DNA from: a virus
Reading direction: 5' to 3' (one strand)
Virus record (IMG/VR): IMGVR_UViG_3300045110_000015
Coordinates: 1-48,190 of that record
Length of the DNA: 48,190 nt
Program-made: the position numbers and the translations under genes
In this document: positions 1-7,244 of the stretch, one piece after another
Layout: the number at the start of each line of letters is the position of its first letter
Position numbering within the stretch: the first letter of the stretch is position 1
The notes under the pieces: generated by a model
Database searches by the model: none
The model's input: only the letters and a program-made list of their open reading frames with translations
What the model was told of the DNA's origin: nothing

Positions 1-927
1 CAGAAAGGTAATTGGGTTCTCGACGTAGAGCCTGTGTACGTTGTACGAGGGCTTGAGGATATCCTTCCTGACGCAGACGGAGACATCTATGATGGACTTC
101 GTGAGCTAGGCGTTCAGATGATGACATTCTATAAGGAGTACGCGGAGGCCAACGATGCTTTCGAGGTACTGGTCGTTGAGCATGACTTCTCAATCCCGAT
201 CTGGGATTTTGAGAACGATTGTATTCTCAAGGCTACCGATCTACGCGAGCATTCACCCAACTACGGTAAGAAGTTGGAGGTTCATAACCGTGGTAGAATG
301 GACGCCATTTGGTCTAAGCCCAATGGCAAACTTGGAGTCATCGACCATAAGACTTCAAGTAGGATCGACGAAGATTTCTTTGAAAAACTCGATACCGACG
401 AACAAGTAACCAGCTACCTATACGCGGCAGAAGTGGAGGCTAAGTATTATGACCTGCCATACGCCGGTGAACAAATGGAAGAGTGCATCTACAACGTGCT
501 CCGTAAAGCGTTCCCGAAACCCCCGACAGTGGTACGCGGTGGACTCTTCAGTGTCGATCGTAAAGAGGAATCCTGTACCTACGATATGCTTACATCGTGG
601 ATGCAAGAACAAGAACCACCAGTCCTCTACGAAGAACTGTCGGAGAAGCATCAGAACTACGTTGATTGGTTGCAAGAGCTAGGTGCTGACCAGTTCATTG
701 TACGGAAGCAGGTGCGCCGCAACAGACATCAGTTGCAGGCAGCAGGATATCTCATGTATCAGCAGGCAATGGATATGCTTGCACCGGACGTGAGAATCTA
801 CCGCAACATGACCAATGACTACAAGTGCATGGGCTGTCAGTTCCGCGCACCGTGTCTTGCAAAGGACGACGGTGGGGATTGGGAGCAGCTAATCAATGAC
901 AACTTCACCAGGACACGCGACAGATGA
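1..927 (+). CDS. PD-(D/E)XK nuclease, RecB/Cas4-like (5' partial)
   Basis: The frame is open from base 1 with no stop before the first GTG at 34, so the gene starts upstream of the window. The visible 308 residues contain GVIDHKTS, which fits the D-x-K core of PD-(D/E)XK nucleases. A cysteine-rich C-terminus (CMGCQFRAPC) resembles the iron-sulfur cysteine cluster of Cas4/AddB-type exonucleases. In phages such proteins process DNA ends for recombination or replication, often next to a Sak4-like ATPase, and one lies just downstream here. The exact substrate is inferred. The stop is followed by a chain of very short overlapping frames (ATG at 924). Confidence 0.75.
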   Translation, partial: QKGNWVLDVEPVYVVRGLEDILPDADGDIYDGLRELGVQMMTFYKEYAEANDAFEVLVVEHDFSIPIWDFENDCILKATDLREHSPNYGKKLEVHNRGRMDAIWSKPNGKLGVIDHKTSSRIDEDFFEKLDTDEQVTSYLYAAEVEAKYYDLPYAGEQMEECIYNVLRKAFPKPPTVVRGGLFSVDRKEESCTYDMLTSWMQEQEPPVLYEELSEKHQNYVDWLQELGADQFIVRKQVRRNRHQLQAAGYLMYQQAMDMLAPDVRIYRNMTNDYKCMGCQFRAPCLAKDDGGDWEQLINDNFTRTRDR

Positions 928-958
928 TTACGCGGTTAGCGGATCAGAACTGGTGTAA

Positions 959-1104
959 ACGGCTGTGAGCGAGCCGTCCACAAAGCACCTGAAACCATCG
1001 GAACCAGGACAAGGCTCTCAGGCGAGCCGGGTGAGTAGCGGAGATGAAAGGAACTCTCCTGCATCCAAGCGCAGACCTGAGGTGGACGGCTCACTGACAG
1101 CCGT
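959..1104 (+). other. Long imperfect inverted repeat, possible structured RNA
   Basis: Arm 959-981 pairs with 1082-1104 at 21 of 23 positions. It encloses about 100 nt with smaller hairpins, including GGAGA/TCTCC around 1040-1060 and GGCT/AGCC around 1013-1028. The element overlaps a small open frame (965-1144), so it could be mRNA structure rather than a separate RNA. I do not recognise a known RNA family. Confidence 0.35.
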
Positions 1105-1144
1105 GTTAGTGGATATCGAACTAAACAAGATGCCGGGATTATGA
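965..1144 (+). CDS. Putative 59-aa hydrophilic protein
   Basis: This 59-codon frame starts with GTG overlapping the stop of a 14-codon frame (ATG 924) that itself overlaps the stop of the nuclease gene. The overlaps suggest translational coupling. The product is rich in Ser, Pro, Lys and Glu, with a short hydrophobic stretch near the C-terminus (LTAVLVDIEL). There is no clear ribosome-binding site and no recognised domain. The start and end of the frame are built from the two arms of an inverted repeat, so the DNA may be doing double duty or may be non-coding. Confidence 0.35.
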   Translation: MSEPSTKHLKPSEPGQGSQASRVSSGDERNSPASKRRPEVDGSLTAVLVDIELNKMPGL

Positions 1145-1178
1145 GCCGGTTAGGTTACCTTGCTCTGTAACGGAAAAC

Positions 1179-1367
1179 ATGATAGTACCGATTTTGTGTC
1201 ATGGCGATCACACTTTTGCTGTTAGACAGTGGTGGATGCCGTGGCGTATCGGCAGAGTGAGATACTGGCGCTGTTCAGTGTGTGGCGCGAGAGTTCCGAA
1301 TCAAAACCACGAAGTAATAACGGGAGATAGGTATTGCCACTTGACGCAGAAACAATCAGACGGCTAA
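1179..1367 (+). CDS. Possible 62-aa zinc-ribbon-like protein
   Basis: Open frame starting with ATG after a weak GGAA. The product is rich in Trp and Arg and carries CSVCG, with later Cys and His residues (RYCH) that could complete a metal site. It overlaps the next gene (start 1334) by 34 nt. Only the cysteine pair supports it as a real protein; it could be a chance frame. Confidence 0.3.
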   Translation: MIVPILCHGDHTFAVRQWWMPWRIGRVRYWRCSVCGARVPNQNHEVITGDRYCHLTQKQSDG

Positions 1368-1792
1368 CAGAGACAAAGAAACGGGCACCCGCTAGTAAAA
1401 AACCCGCACAGGGCAGCGGCGGTAAAAAGGGATCGCGCAAAGGTTATATGGGGATTCGTGTAAAGACGCAATACCCCAAGCTTATCCCAAATGATTACGT
1501 GAAGAGTGTTCCAGGTACGGAGCAGAGTAGTACGATGGGCTGCACATCATTCGGTTGTGGTGCGCCGTCGTATTATCTGTTCTTGGGTCAACCGCTTTGT
1601 TCCATTCACATAGTTTATGCTCTGGTGCATCAACTACAATATGGTGCTAATGGGGCAACACAGACTAGCGAGGTGTCTAACCAATCAGTTCCTCCTGACG
1701 TGAGGCCGCTGACCCAGTTGGACGGCACCTCGCTAGTTATCATCAACGGTACCGACGAAAGCGGTGAAGATGACGACGACAGCTACCTCTAG
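1334..1792 (+). CDS. Hypothetical protein with basic N-terminus
   Basis: 152 codons from TTG, placed there because GGGAG lies seven bases upstream. The first 40 residues are rich in Lys, Arg, Ala and Gly and probably disordered. The middle holds a small Cys/His group (MGCTSFGCGAPSYY, then CSIH) that could bind zinc. The C-terminus is acidic. It overlaps the Sak4-like gene by 29 nt, so the two are probably co-translated. No family recognised. Confidence 0.6.
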   Translation: MPLDAETIRRLTETKKRAPASKKPAQGSGGKKGSRKGYMGIRVKTQYPKLIPNDYVKSVPGTEQSSTMGCTSFGCGAPSYYLFLGQPLCSIHIVYALVHQLQYGANGATQTSEVSNQSVPPDVRPLTQLDGTSLVIINGTDESGEDDDDSYL

Positions 1793-2597
1793 TGTTACGA
1801 CACTCAGAGACAGCCTTCAACCGAGGCCACCTTCACAAGTGGTTGACTGGATCAACATGCTTCTGTATGGTGACCCAGGTGTGGGTAAGACCCATTTGTG
1901 TGGGACGGCGATGGATCATCCTGAAACTGCTCCTGTGCTGTACTTGGACGTTGACGGTGGCGTGACGACGTTGCGTAATCGTCAAGACTTGGACGTGAAA
2001 GCTGTACGTCAGATTGATGATCCTAACCCTGAAACACCAGGCATCAATCAGATTTACGAGAAGCTCTTTGCGTCCATCACAAAGGACAGCAAGGGAATCA
2101 GTAGGGTTGAGCACTACAAGACTGTAGTGATCGACAGGCTGGATGAACTGGCTGATGTGGATATGCGGTACATCATGCGAGCCGCGTATTCAAGGAATCC
2201 TGATAAGGTGGACGTTGATGTACCGTCCCCTAGAGAGTACGGTATCAATCGCTCTCACATCAGGAAGCTAGTACGTGCGTTCCGTGATCTTCCATGTCAC
2301 GTGATCTTCGTGGCTGGTATGGCTAGTAGGCAGGAAGAAGGACAGCCTACCAAATACTTCCCTGGATTCTCGGGGAAGTTGGCAAGCGAAGTACCTGGCT
2401 TCTGTGATATCGTTGGGTACTACTACAACGACAACAGCACAGGAGAAGTGGTACGTCGGTTGCAGTTCCAAGGGACTCGCAGAGTACAAGCGAAAGACAG
2501 GACTGATTCGCTTGGTGAGTTCATCGACGATCCAAGTATTCCGCTCATGTGGAATATGATTCACCCTCCCGCTGTCACTAAAAAGGCAGCGGCGTAG
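1764..2597 (+). CDS. Sak4-like RecA-fold ATPase (AAA_24)
   Basis: A 277-residue P-loop ATPase. Walker A is GDPGVGKT at residues 36-43, and a Walker B-like strand VVIDRLDEL lies near residue 120. Size, the early P-loop and the gene neighbours (nuclease upstream, DUF669-like protein downstream) fit the phage Sak4/AAA_24 group of single-strand annealing or RecA-like recombinases. The inferred role is strand annealing or exchange during replication. The start overlaps the upstream gene and has only a weak ribosome-binding site, so coupling is likely. Confidence 0.8.
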   Translation: MKMTTTATSSVTTLRDSLQPRPPSQVVDWINMLLYGDPGVGKTHLCGTAMDHPETAPVLYLDVDGGVTTLRNRQDLDVKAVRQIDDPNPETPGINQIYEKLFASITKDSKGISRVEHYKTVVIDRLDELADVDMRYIMRAAYSRNPDKVDVDVPSPREYGINRSHIRKLVRAFRDLPCHVIFVAGMASRQEEGQPTKYFPGFSGKLASEVPGFCDIVGYYYNDNSTGEVVRRLQFQGTRRVQAKDRTDSLGEFIDDPSIPLMWNMIHPPAVTKKAAA

Positions 2598-2645
2598 CTA
2601 GACAAGTCTAGCGACCAAACCAACAGAACAAAGGAGTGAAAGAGT

Positions 2646-3140
2646 ATGGCTAATGACAGCCTGCTGAATCTCAGCGATGCGGATATGGGTGGCTTTGAAG
2701 CACTCGATCCTGGTCGTTACAACGCGGAAGTGTTTGACATCACGTGGGATGCTGTGAAGAACGCTGGTGGTAGGACGCCTGTTGGTACTCCGATGATTAA
2801 GGTGGAGTTCAAGCTCACCGATGAGGATGGCGGCGGTCGTCATGCGTGGACGCAGTTCGTGGTGCCTCCGAAGGATCACGATAAGGAGAAGGCTGCGAAG
2901 ATGAAGGGCATGATTGCACGCTTCTTCGTAGCACTTGGTGATACCGAAGAGGCTGTACGTGCCAAGGACTTCAATCCTGATTTCGAGGATTACAAGGGTA
3001 GGCCGTGTGTCGTTGTTCTTGGGAGAGAGGCAAAGCGCACACGCGAAGGTGACATCATCGAAGGAGAGTACAACAATCCTGTGAAGGGTGTCAAGCCTGC
3101 GGGTTCTCTCGTAGGTGGCGCAAGCACAGGGCTGCTGTAA
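2646..3140 (+). CDS. DUF669-like, putative ssDNA-binding protein
   Basis: 164 residues starting at ATG with AAGGAG a few bases upstream. Size, the N-terminal PGRYNAEV segment, the alternating strand pattern and the position straight after a Sak4-like ATPase match the DUF669 group, which often sits in the place of a single-strand DNA-binding protein. The C-terminus is Gly-rich (VGGASTGLL) rather than the acidic tail of classical SSB. Function is inferred from context. Confidence 0.6.
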   Translation: MANDSLLNLSDADMGGFEALDPGRYNAEVFDITWDAVKNAGGRTPVGTPMIKVEFKLTDEDGGGRHAWTQFVVPPKDHDKEKAAKMKGMIARFFVALGDTEEAVRAKDFNPDFEDYKGRPCVVVLGREAKRTREGDIIEGEYNNPVKGVKPAGSLVGGASTGLL

Positions 3141-3141
3141 C

Positions 3142-3363
3142 ATGCCTAAGATCGCTGTCAGGACTGAGGATCGCATTCGTATTGAACTTGAGTACGATGA
3201 CTACAAGGAATGGGAGCGTGTACTTGGTGATGCTGCTGAGGAACACACGACGCTTGTAGATGCGAGCGATCCTGATAGTGGTTGGTGGAAAACTCTGTAC
3301 CTCAAGATCGGCAAGACTGAGTATCGTTTTAGTGGGCCGATTATGAGAAGCAGAGAGGACTAG
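3142..3363 (+). CDS. Hypothetical 73-aa protein
   Basis: Starts with ATG one base after the previous stop. An upstream in-frame ATG-like start at 3115 would overlap the previous gene. The product is acidic and beta-strand-like (RIELEYDDYKEWERVL), compatible with a small modulator of the neighbouring recombination proteins. No motif or family recognised. It is the last gene before a strong terminator-like hairpin. Confidence 0.6.
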   Translation: MPKIAVRTEDRIRIELEYDDYKEWERVLGDAAEEHTTLVDASDPDSGWWKTLYLKIGKTEYRFSGPIMRSRED

Positions 3364-3375
3364 CAACCAACAAGT

Positions 3376-3417
3376 GTGAGGGGCACCTGTCCTTTGACGA
3401 GTCCAGGTGTCCCTCAC
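3376..3417 (+). terminator. Strong hairpin, likely intrinsic terminator
   Basis: A 14-bp stem (3376-3389 with 3404-3417, one G-T pair) and a 14-nt loop, followed by TTATTTGT. It separates the recombination genes from the primase-helicase gene, although the next ribosome-binding site (GGGAG, 3430) lies directly after it, so it may attenuate rather than fully stop transcription. Confidence 0.75.
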
Positions 3418-3436
3418 TTATTTGTAAACGGGAGAT

Positions 3437-5617
3437 ATGACAGAGACAACGAAAGCCGCGAAAAGTGAACAGAGACTAAGATTCTTTGAGACACTGTTTG
3501 GTGATACAGAGGGTATACTCTGTACCGCCACAACTGACCCTCGCGCTCCCAAGGCTACATTCGCGCAACAGTATTGGGAATGGCCTAGAGAATGTAAACG
3601 TGTAGAGAACTTCATTCTCAGGGTTGAGCGCAGGGACAACGTATACTTTTGCATCAATCTCCTGACTAAGCGGGAACGCAAGAAGGAGAACTGTCAACCT
3701 ACCGATCTTTTGTGGGCTGACCTTGATGCTGTAAATCCAGACGCCATTGGTGATTACCCACCGCCTATTGTGCTGCGTTCTAGTCCTGGTAGGTGGCAGG
3801 GTATCTGGCGTATGACTACTAAGCTGTCTCCATTCCAAGCAGAGGACTACTCACGTCGCCTAGCATACCATCTTGGCGCGGATAAGTCGGGCTGGGATTT
3901 GGGACAGCTTCTACGTGTCCCTCTGACTGTCAACTGGAAGTACAATACCCCTGTGCAGGTTGAACTACAGCGGCTCTCAGAAATCACAGCAGAGCCAGCT
4001 ATCTTTGAAATCCTAGAAGCCGATGTAGGATTGCAACGGGAATCTCATGAAGAGAACATGCCTGACATCGACGAGATACTTGAGTCAGAGCAGATCATCT
4101 ACAAGTATGGTGAGCTTCTAGCAAAGACACAGTTCCTCGCACTCTTCACACAAGATCCAGAAGAGGGTGCTGACTGGTCTGCAATCCTTTGGAGATTGCT
4201 GCACGTATCCCTGAAAGTGGGGATGAGTGAGGAAGAGACATTCGCTGTAGCTCTCGATGCCAAATGCAACAAGTACGCCCGCGACGGTAGACCACTAGGA
4301 CACCTATGGCGCGACGTACTCAAAGCCGCTAAGGAATATCAGAATGTTGTTGTTGGAGCAAACCTCATAGAAATACCACAGTTGGTGGATGAGGATGATC
4401 CGAGACTTACTGAGACATTCCTAGATATTTACAGAGAGTGGGCGACTGAGGCGACTGATGCAATACCGGACTTTCACAACATCAGTATGCTCACCGTCCT
4501 GTCTGCTATTGTCTCGTCTAGTGTGAGACTTGAGACTACAGCAGGTTCAATCGCCCCCAACATTTGGGGAATGATTCTCGGTGAATCCACTATTACCCGT
4601 AAGACTACAGCTATGGGTTTGGCTGTTGATTTCCTGATGAAGATTGATCCTGACCTGATCGTGGCTACTGATGGTACGGCAGAGGGATTGCTTGGTGCGC
4701 TTGCTGATCGTCCCAACAGAGCCAGCATGTATTACAGGGATGAGGTATCTGGACTGTTCGAGAGCATGACGAAGAAGGAGTACCTTGCAGCTTTGCAGGA
4801 AACCTTCACTGAGCTGTATAACGTGCCTCCGATAATAAAGCGTCTTTTGCGTAAAGAGACGATCATCATTGAGTCACCAGCATTCGTATTCCTGTGCGGG
4901 GGTATTCCTAACCGGATCTTCGGATCGGTTGATGAGTCATTTATTGATTCGGGATTCCTGCCACGATTTATTATTGTCTCAGGTCATGCAGAACTCGACG
5001 ATCTACGGCCGCTCGGCCCACCCACAACAGAGGATACTACCAAGCGCCAATCAATCCTCGATACGATCGCAGATATCTACGAGGCTTATGCTACCGATGT
5101 GAAGCAGAAGATCGGTGGTCAGTCAATATCCATGCCTCCACGTTATGTCGCAAAGATGACAGAAGATGCATGGAAGCTGAACTCTCTGTTTGACAGTAGA
5201 ATGTTACGCGCCGGGAAAGACTCGATAGCTGCGGATCTGGCGCTTCCCACGATGGAGAGGCTTAGTCGTAGTCTGTTGAAGATCGCTATTATCTTCGCTG
5301 CTATACGCCAGAAGCCTGACGAGCGAGGTAACATAGTAATCGAGGATTTCGATCTAGTCAATGCCGCATCATATACTCAACGTTGGGCAGAAAGCTCAAT
5401 CGAGATGGTTATGAATGCCGGCAAGGGTAAGAACGAGAAGAAGCTTGAGAAGATTGTTCAGTTTATCGCTGAGCATCCTGGTGCGTTGAGAAGTAACATC
5501 ATGAATCAGCATCGTTTGTTGGCACAGGATGCGACTATCGTTCTTCAAACTCTTGAAGAGCGTGGACTCATACGTGGTGAACGTAGAGGTCGTGGGTTCG
5601 CCTACTGGATCACATGA
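3437..5617 (+). CDS. Primase-helicase (AEP primase plus DUF3987 ATPase)
   Basis: 726 residues. The N-terminal half resembles RepB-type archaeo-eukaryotic primases: a DxD strand (LLWADLDAV, residues 91-99), a second motif SSPGRWQGIW (115-124) and DLGQLLRVP (154-162). The C-terminal half is DUF3987-like, with a Walker A variant GESTITRKTT from residue 382 and Walker B YYRDEVSG about 45 residues later. The last 60 residues look like a winged helix (LRSNIMNQHRLLAQ). The inferred role is primer synthesis and unwinding at the phage fork. In motif II a Trp stands where many AEP primases have His. Confidence 0.85.
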   Translation: MTETTKAAKSEQRLRFFETLFGDTEGILCTATTDPRAPKATFAQQYWEWPRECKRVENFILRVERRDNVYFCINLLTKRERKKENCQPTDLLWADLDAVNPDAIGDYPPPIVLRSSPGRWQGIWRMTTKLSPFQAEDYSRRLAYHLGADKSGWDLGQLLRVPLTVNWKYNTPVQVELQRLSEITAEPAIFEILEADVGLQRESHEENMPDIDEILESEQIIYKYGELLAKTQFLALFTQDPEEGADWSAILWRLLHVSLKVGMSEEETFAVALDAKCNKYARDGRPLGHLWRDVLKAAKEYQNVVVGANLIEIPQLVDEDDPRLTETFLDIYREWATEATDAIPDFHNISMLTVLSAIVSSSVRLETTAGSIAPNIWGMILGESTITRKTTAMGLAVDFLMKIDPDLIVATDGTAEGLLGALADRPNRASMYYRDEVSGLFESMTKKEYLAALQETFTELYNVPPIIKRLLRKETIIIESPAFVFLCGGIPNRIFGSVDESFIDSGFLPRFIIVSGHAELDDLRPLGPPTTEDTTKRQSILDTIADIYEAYATDVKQKIGGQSISMPPRYVAKMTEDAWKLNSLFDSRMLRAGKDSIAADLALPTMERLSRSLLKIAIIFAAIRQKPDERGNIVIEDFDLVNAASYTQRWAESSIEMVMNAGKGKNEKKLEKIVQFIAEHPGALRSNIMNQHRLLAQDATIVLQTLEERGLIRGERRGRGFAYWIT

Positions 5618-5784
5618 GCACAGTTCATACCATTCCCATAAATGACATCATAGAGCACGACACGAACTCGGATGAGTGTGTCTGTGGCCCTGATATCATT
5701 TACGTCGAGAATGGTGGGAAGCAAGTTATACATCACTCGTTGGACGGACGTGAGTTCCGTGAGACTAAGGAGAGAGAAGAATGA
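5614..5784 (+). CDS. Small conserved-type actinophage protein
   Basis: A 56-codon frame with ATGA overlaps at both ends: its ATG overlaps the primase stop and its stop overlaps the kinase start. The product has CVCGP near residue 22 and ends in HHSLDGRE plus a charged tail. I recognise this pattern from small uncharacterised actinobacteriophage proteins. It may bind a metal through its two cysteines, but no function is known to me. Confidence 0.8.
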   Translation: MSTVHTIPINDIIEHDTNSDECVCGPDIIYVENGGKQVIHHSLDGREFRETKEREE

Positions 5785-6365
5785 TCGTAGGACTCGCAGG
5801 ATTCAAGGGTAGTGGTAAGGATACTGTAGCAGCGTATCTGGTGAAGCAGCATGGTTTCGAGCGTAAGGCGTTTGCCGATCCCATGAAGCAATCAATCGCT
5901 GCTCTTTTTGGTATCTCTTTCGCAGATGTAGACAGATACAAGAACGATGAATCAATCATCGTAGAGTTGAAGCAATCACGATGGAATAAAGAATTTGAAG
6001 GAGTTACAGATCACGATAATCTTGGTTCTATGGACTTCCGTTCATTTCTACAGCGGTATGGTACTGAGGCCCATCGTGATGTGTTCGGTCAGGACTTCTG
6101 GCTTGAGTACACTCTACCCAGTAATGGGTATTATCACGGACGTAACATAGTTGTGACTGACGTGAGGTATAGCAATGAGGCCAAGCGTGTCAGGGACTTC
6201 GGTGGCTCTATCTGGTTTATCAATCGTATCACCAACAAGCAGACATCCGATCCGCACAGTTCCGAAACCCTAGACTTTGGTACGGACGTGACTGTACCAA
6301 ATAGCAGCACGATTGAGGATCTATATGCTAGAATAGAAGAGGCGCTCAATGTCTCAGTCGGCTAG
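5781..6365 (+). CDS. Deoxynucleoside monophosphate kinase
   Basis: 194 residues with an N-terminal P-loop GFKGSGKDT (residues 7-15) typical of phage dNMP kinases. It would phosphorylate deoxynucleoside monophosphates to diphosphates in the cytoplasm to feed phage DNA synthesis. AAGGAG lies about eight bases before the ATG. The IVVTDVRYSNEAKRV segment fits the second conserved region of the family. It sits between replication genes and overlaps the next gene by 17 nt. Confidence 0.85.
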   Translation: MIVGLAGFKGSGKDTVAAYLVKQHGFERKAFADPMKQSIAALFGISFADVDRYKNDESIIVELKQSRWNKEFEGVTDHDNLGSMDFRSFLQRYGTEAHRDVFGQDFWLEYTLPSNGYYHGRNIVVTDVRYSNEAKRVRDFGGSIWFINRITNKQTSDPHSSETLDFGTDVTVPNSSTIEDLYARIEEALNVSVG

Positions 6366-6894
6366 CCCACGTCAGATAGCAGAGGATAAACAGTCGGTTT
6401 TCGTATCTCAACTGGCTAGCAAGCTTCGTGGCATCGTCGAGGAAATCACTGACATTGATCGAAAGCTTACGCCGCTAAAAGACAGAAGGAAACTTCTGGC
6501 TTCTGAGCGCGATAGGCTAAGGAAGCTGATGTACGACACACCTTCGTTTGAAACCCGCACAGGGAGTGGACAAGGATTGTACGTCCACACTCGCTACTTC
6601 ATGCCATATGTCGATGAATGGATCATTGACTATGACATTCATCACGGTGGTAAGGGTGGACAATCCATGCTCGCTGCTAGAGCCAACATCAGCTCCAAGA
6701 ATATCAGGAGCTACAACAGTGGAAAGATCAACTATGCGGGGATTGTCACGGTTGACAGGCTTCTCACAGCAATGGGACGTGAGGATCTGATGGACAGTAT
6801 GCCGTTCCAGACCACACTAGAGCTAGGTATGGGTGGTCACGCATTCCGCAAAGAAACAATAGAGCCACCACCAAGCCAATACTACGAGGACTGA
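6349..6894 (+). CDS. Coiled-coil/HTH DNA-binding protein
   Basis: 181 residues. Residues 25-65 form a charged heptad-like stretch predicted to be a coiled coil. Residues 105-145 ([16 protein letters not shown], then VDRLLTAMG) resemble a lambda-repressor-type helix-turn-helix. It overlaps the kinase and the HNH gene. It could be a regulator or a replication accessory protein. It is the only HTH-like protein I found, but its place inside the replication operon argues against an immunity repressor. Confidence 0.6.
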   Translation: MSQSASPRQIAEDKQSVFVSQLASKLRGIVEEITDIDRKLTPLKDRRKLLASERDRLRKLMYDTPSFETRTGSGQGLYVHTRYFMPYVDEWIIDYDIHHGGKGGQSMLAARANISSKNIRSYNSGKINYAGIVTVDRLLTAMGREDLMDSMPFQTTLELGMGGHAFRKETIEPPPSQYYED

Positions 6895-7244
6895 TGTTAC
6901 AAGCGGAAGAAATCGACAGACTCTACGGAATCAAGTCTGTCCCAAGGGATTACCACGAACCTCTTGTTACTGTCGAAGAATGGCAAGGTTGTGAGAGGTC
7001 GATTAGGAATGGTGGTTATGCCTATAGACGCATAGCTGGTATTCTTAGAGCAGAGCACAGACTTGCAATGGAGAACATACTAGAGCGCAAGCTAGTAAAG
7101 GGAGAGAGCGTGCATCACAAGAATGGAATCAAAGACGACAACAGATTTGAGAACCTAGAACTGTTCTCATCGAGAAGTCATCCGAATGGGGTGAGACTCA
7201 ATGACATCACTTGTCCCCACTGTGGAAAGCCCTATGGAGCCTAA
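6894..7244 (+). CDS. HNH homing-type endonuclease
   Basis: 116 residues with the HNH_3 pattern: AEHR (His55), SVHHKNG (His74-His75, Asn77), then [10 protein letters not shown] (Asn87). A C-terminal CPHC (107-110) probably helps bind zinc. Such genes are often free-standing homing endonucleases that sit beside DNA polymerase or other replication genes. Here it overlaps the last 44 nt of its frame with the polymerase start. The target is unknown. Confidence 0.85.
   Translation: MLQAEEIDRLYGIKSVPRDYHEPLVTVEEWQGCERSIRNGGYAYRRIAGILRAEHRLAMENILERKLVKGESVHHKNGIKDDNRFENLELFSSRSHPNGVRLNDITCPHCGKPYGA

Noticed and set aside
959-1104. Group II intron fragment or IscB-type guide RNA
   Set aside because: A GGAGATGAAAGG segment looked intron-like, but no domain V, reverse transcriptase, or IscB/TnpB gene is present.
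6349-6894. Immunity repressor
   Set aside because: The HTH-like part lies in a coupled replication operon, and there is no integrase or divergent regulator.
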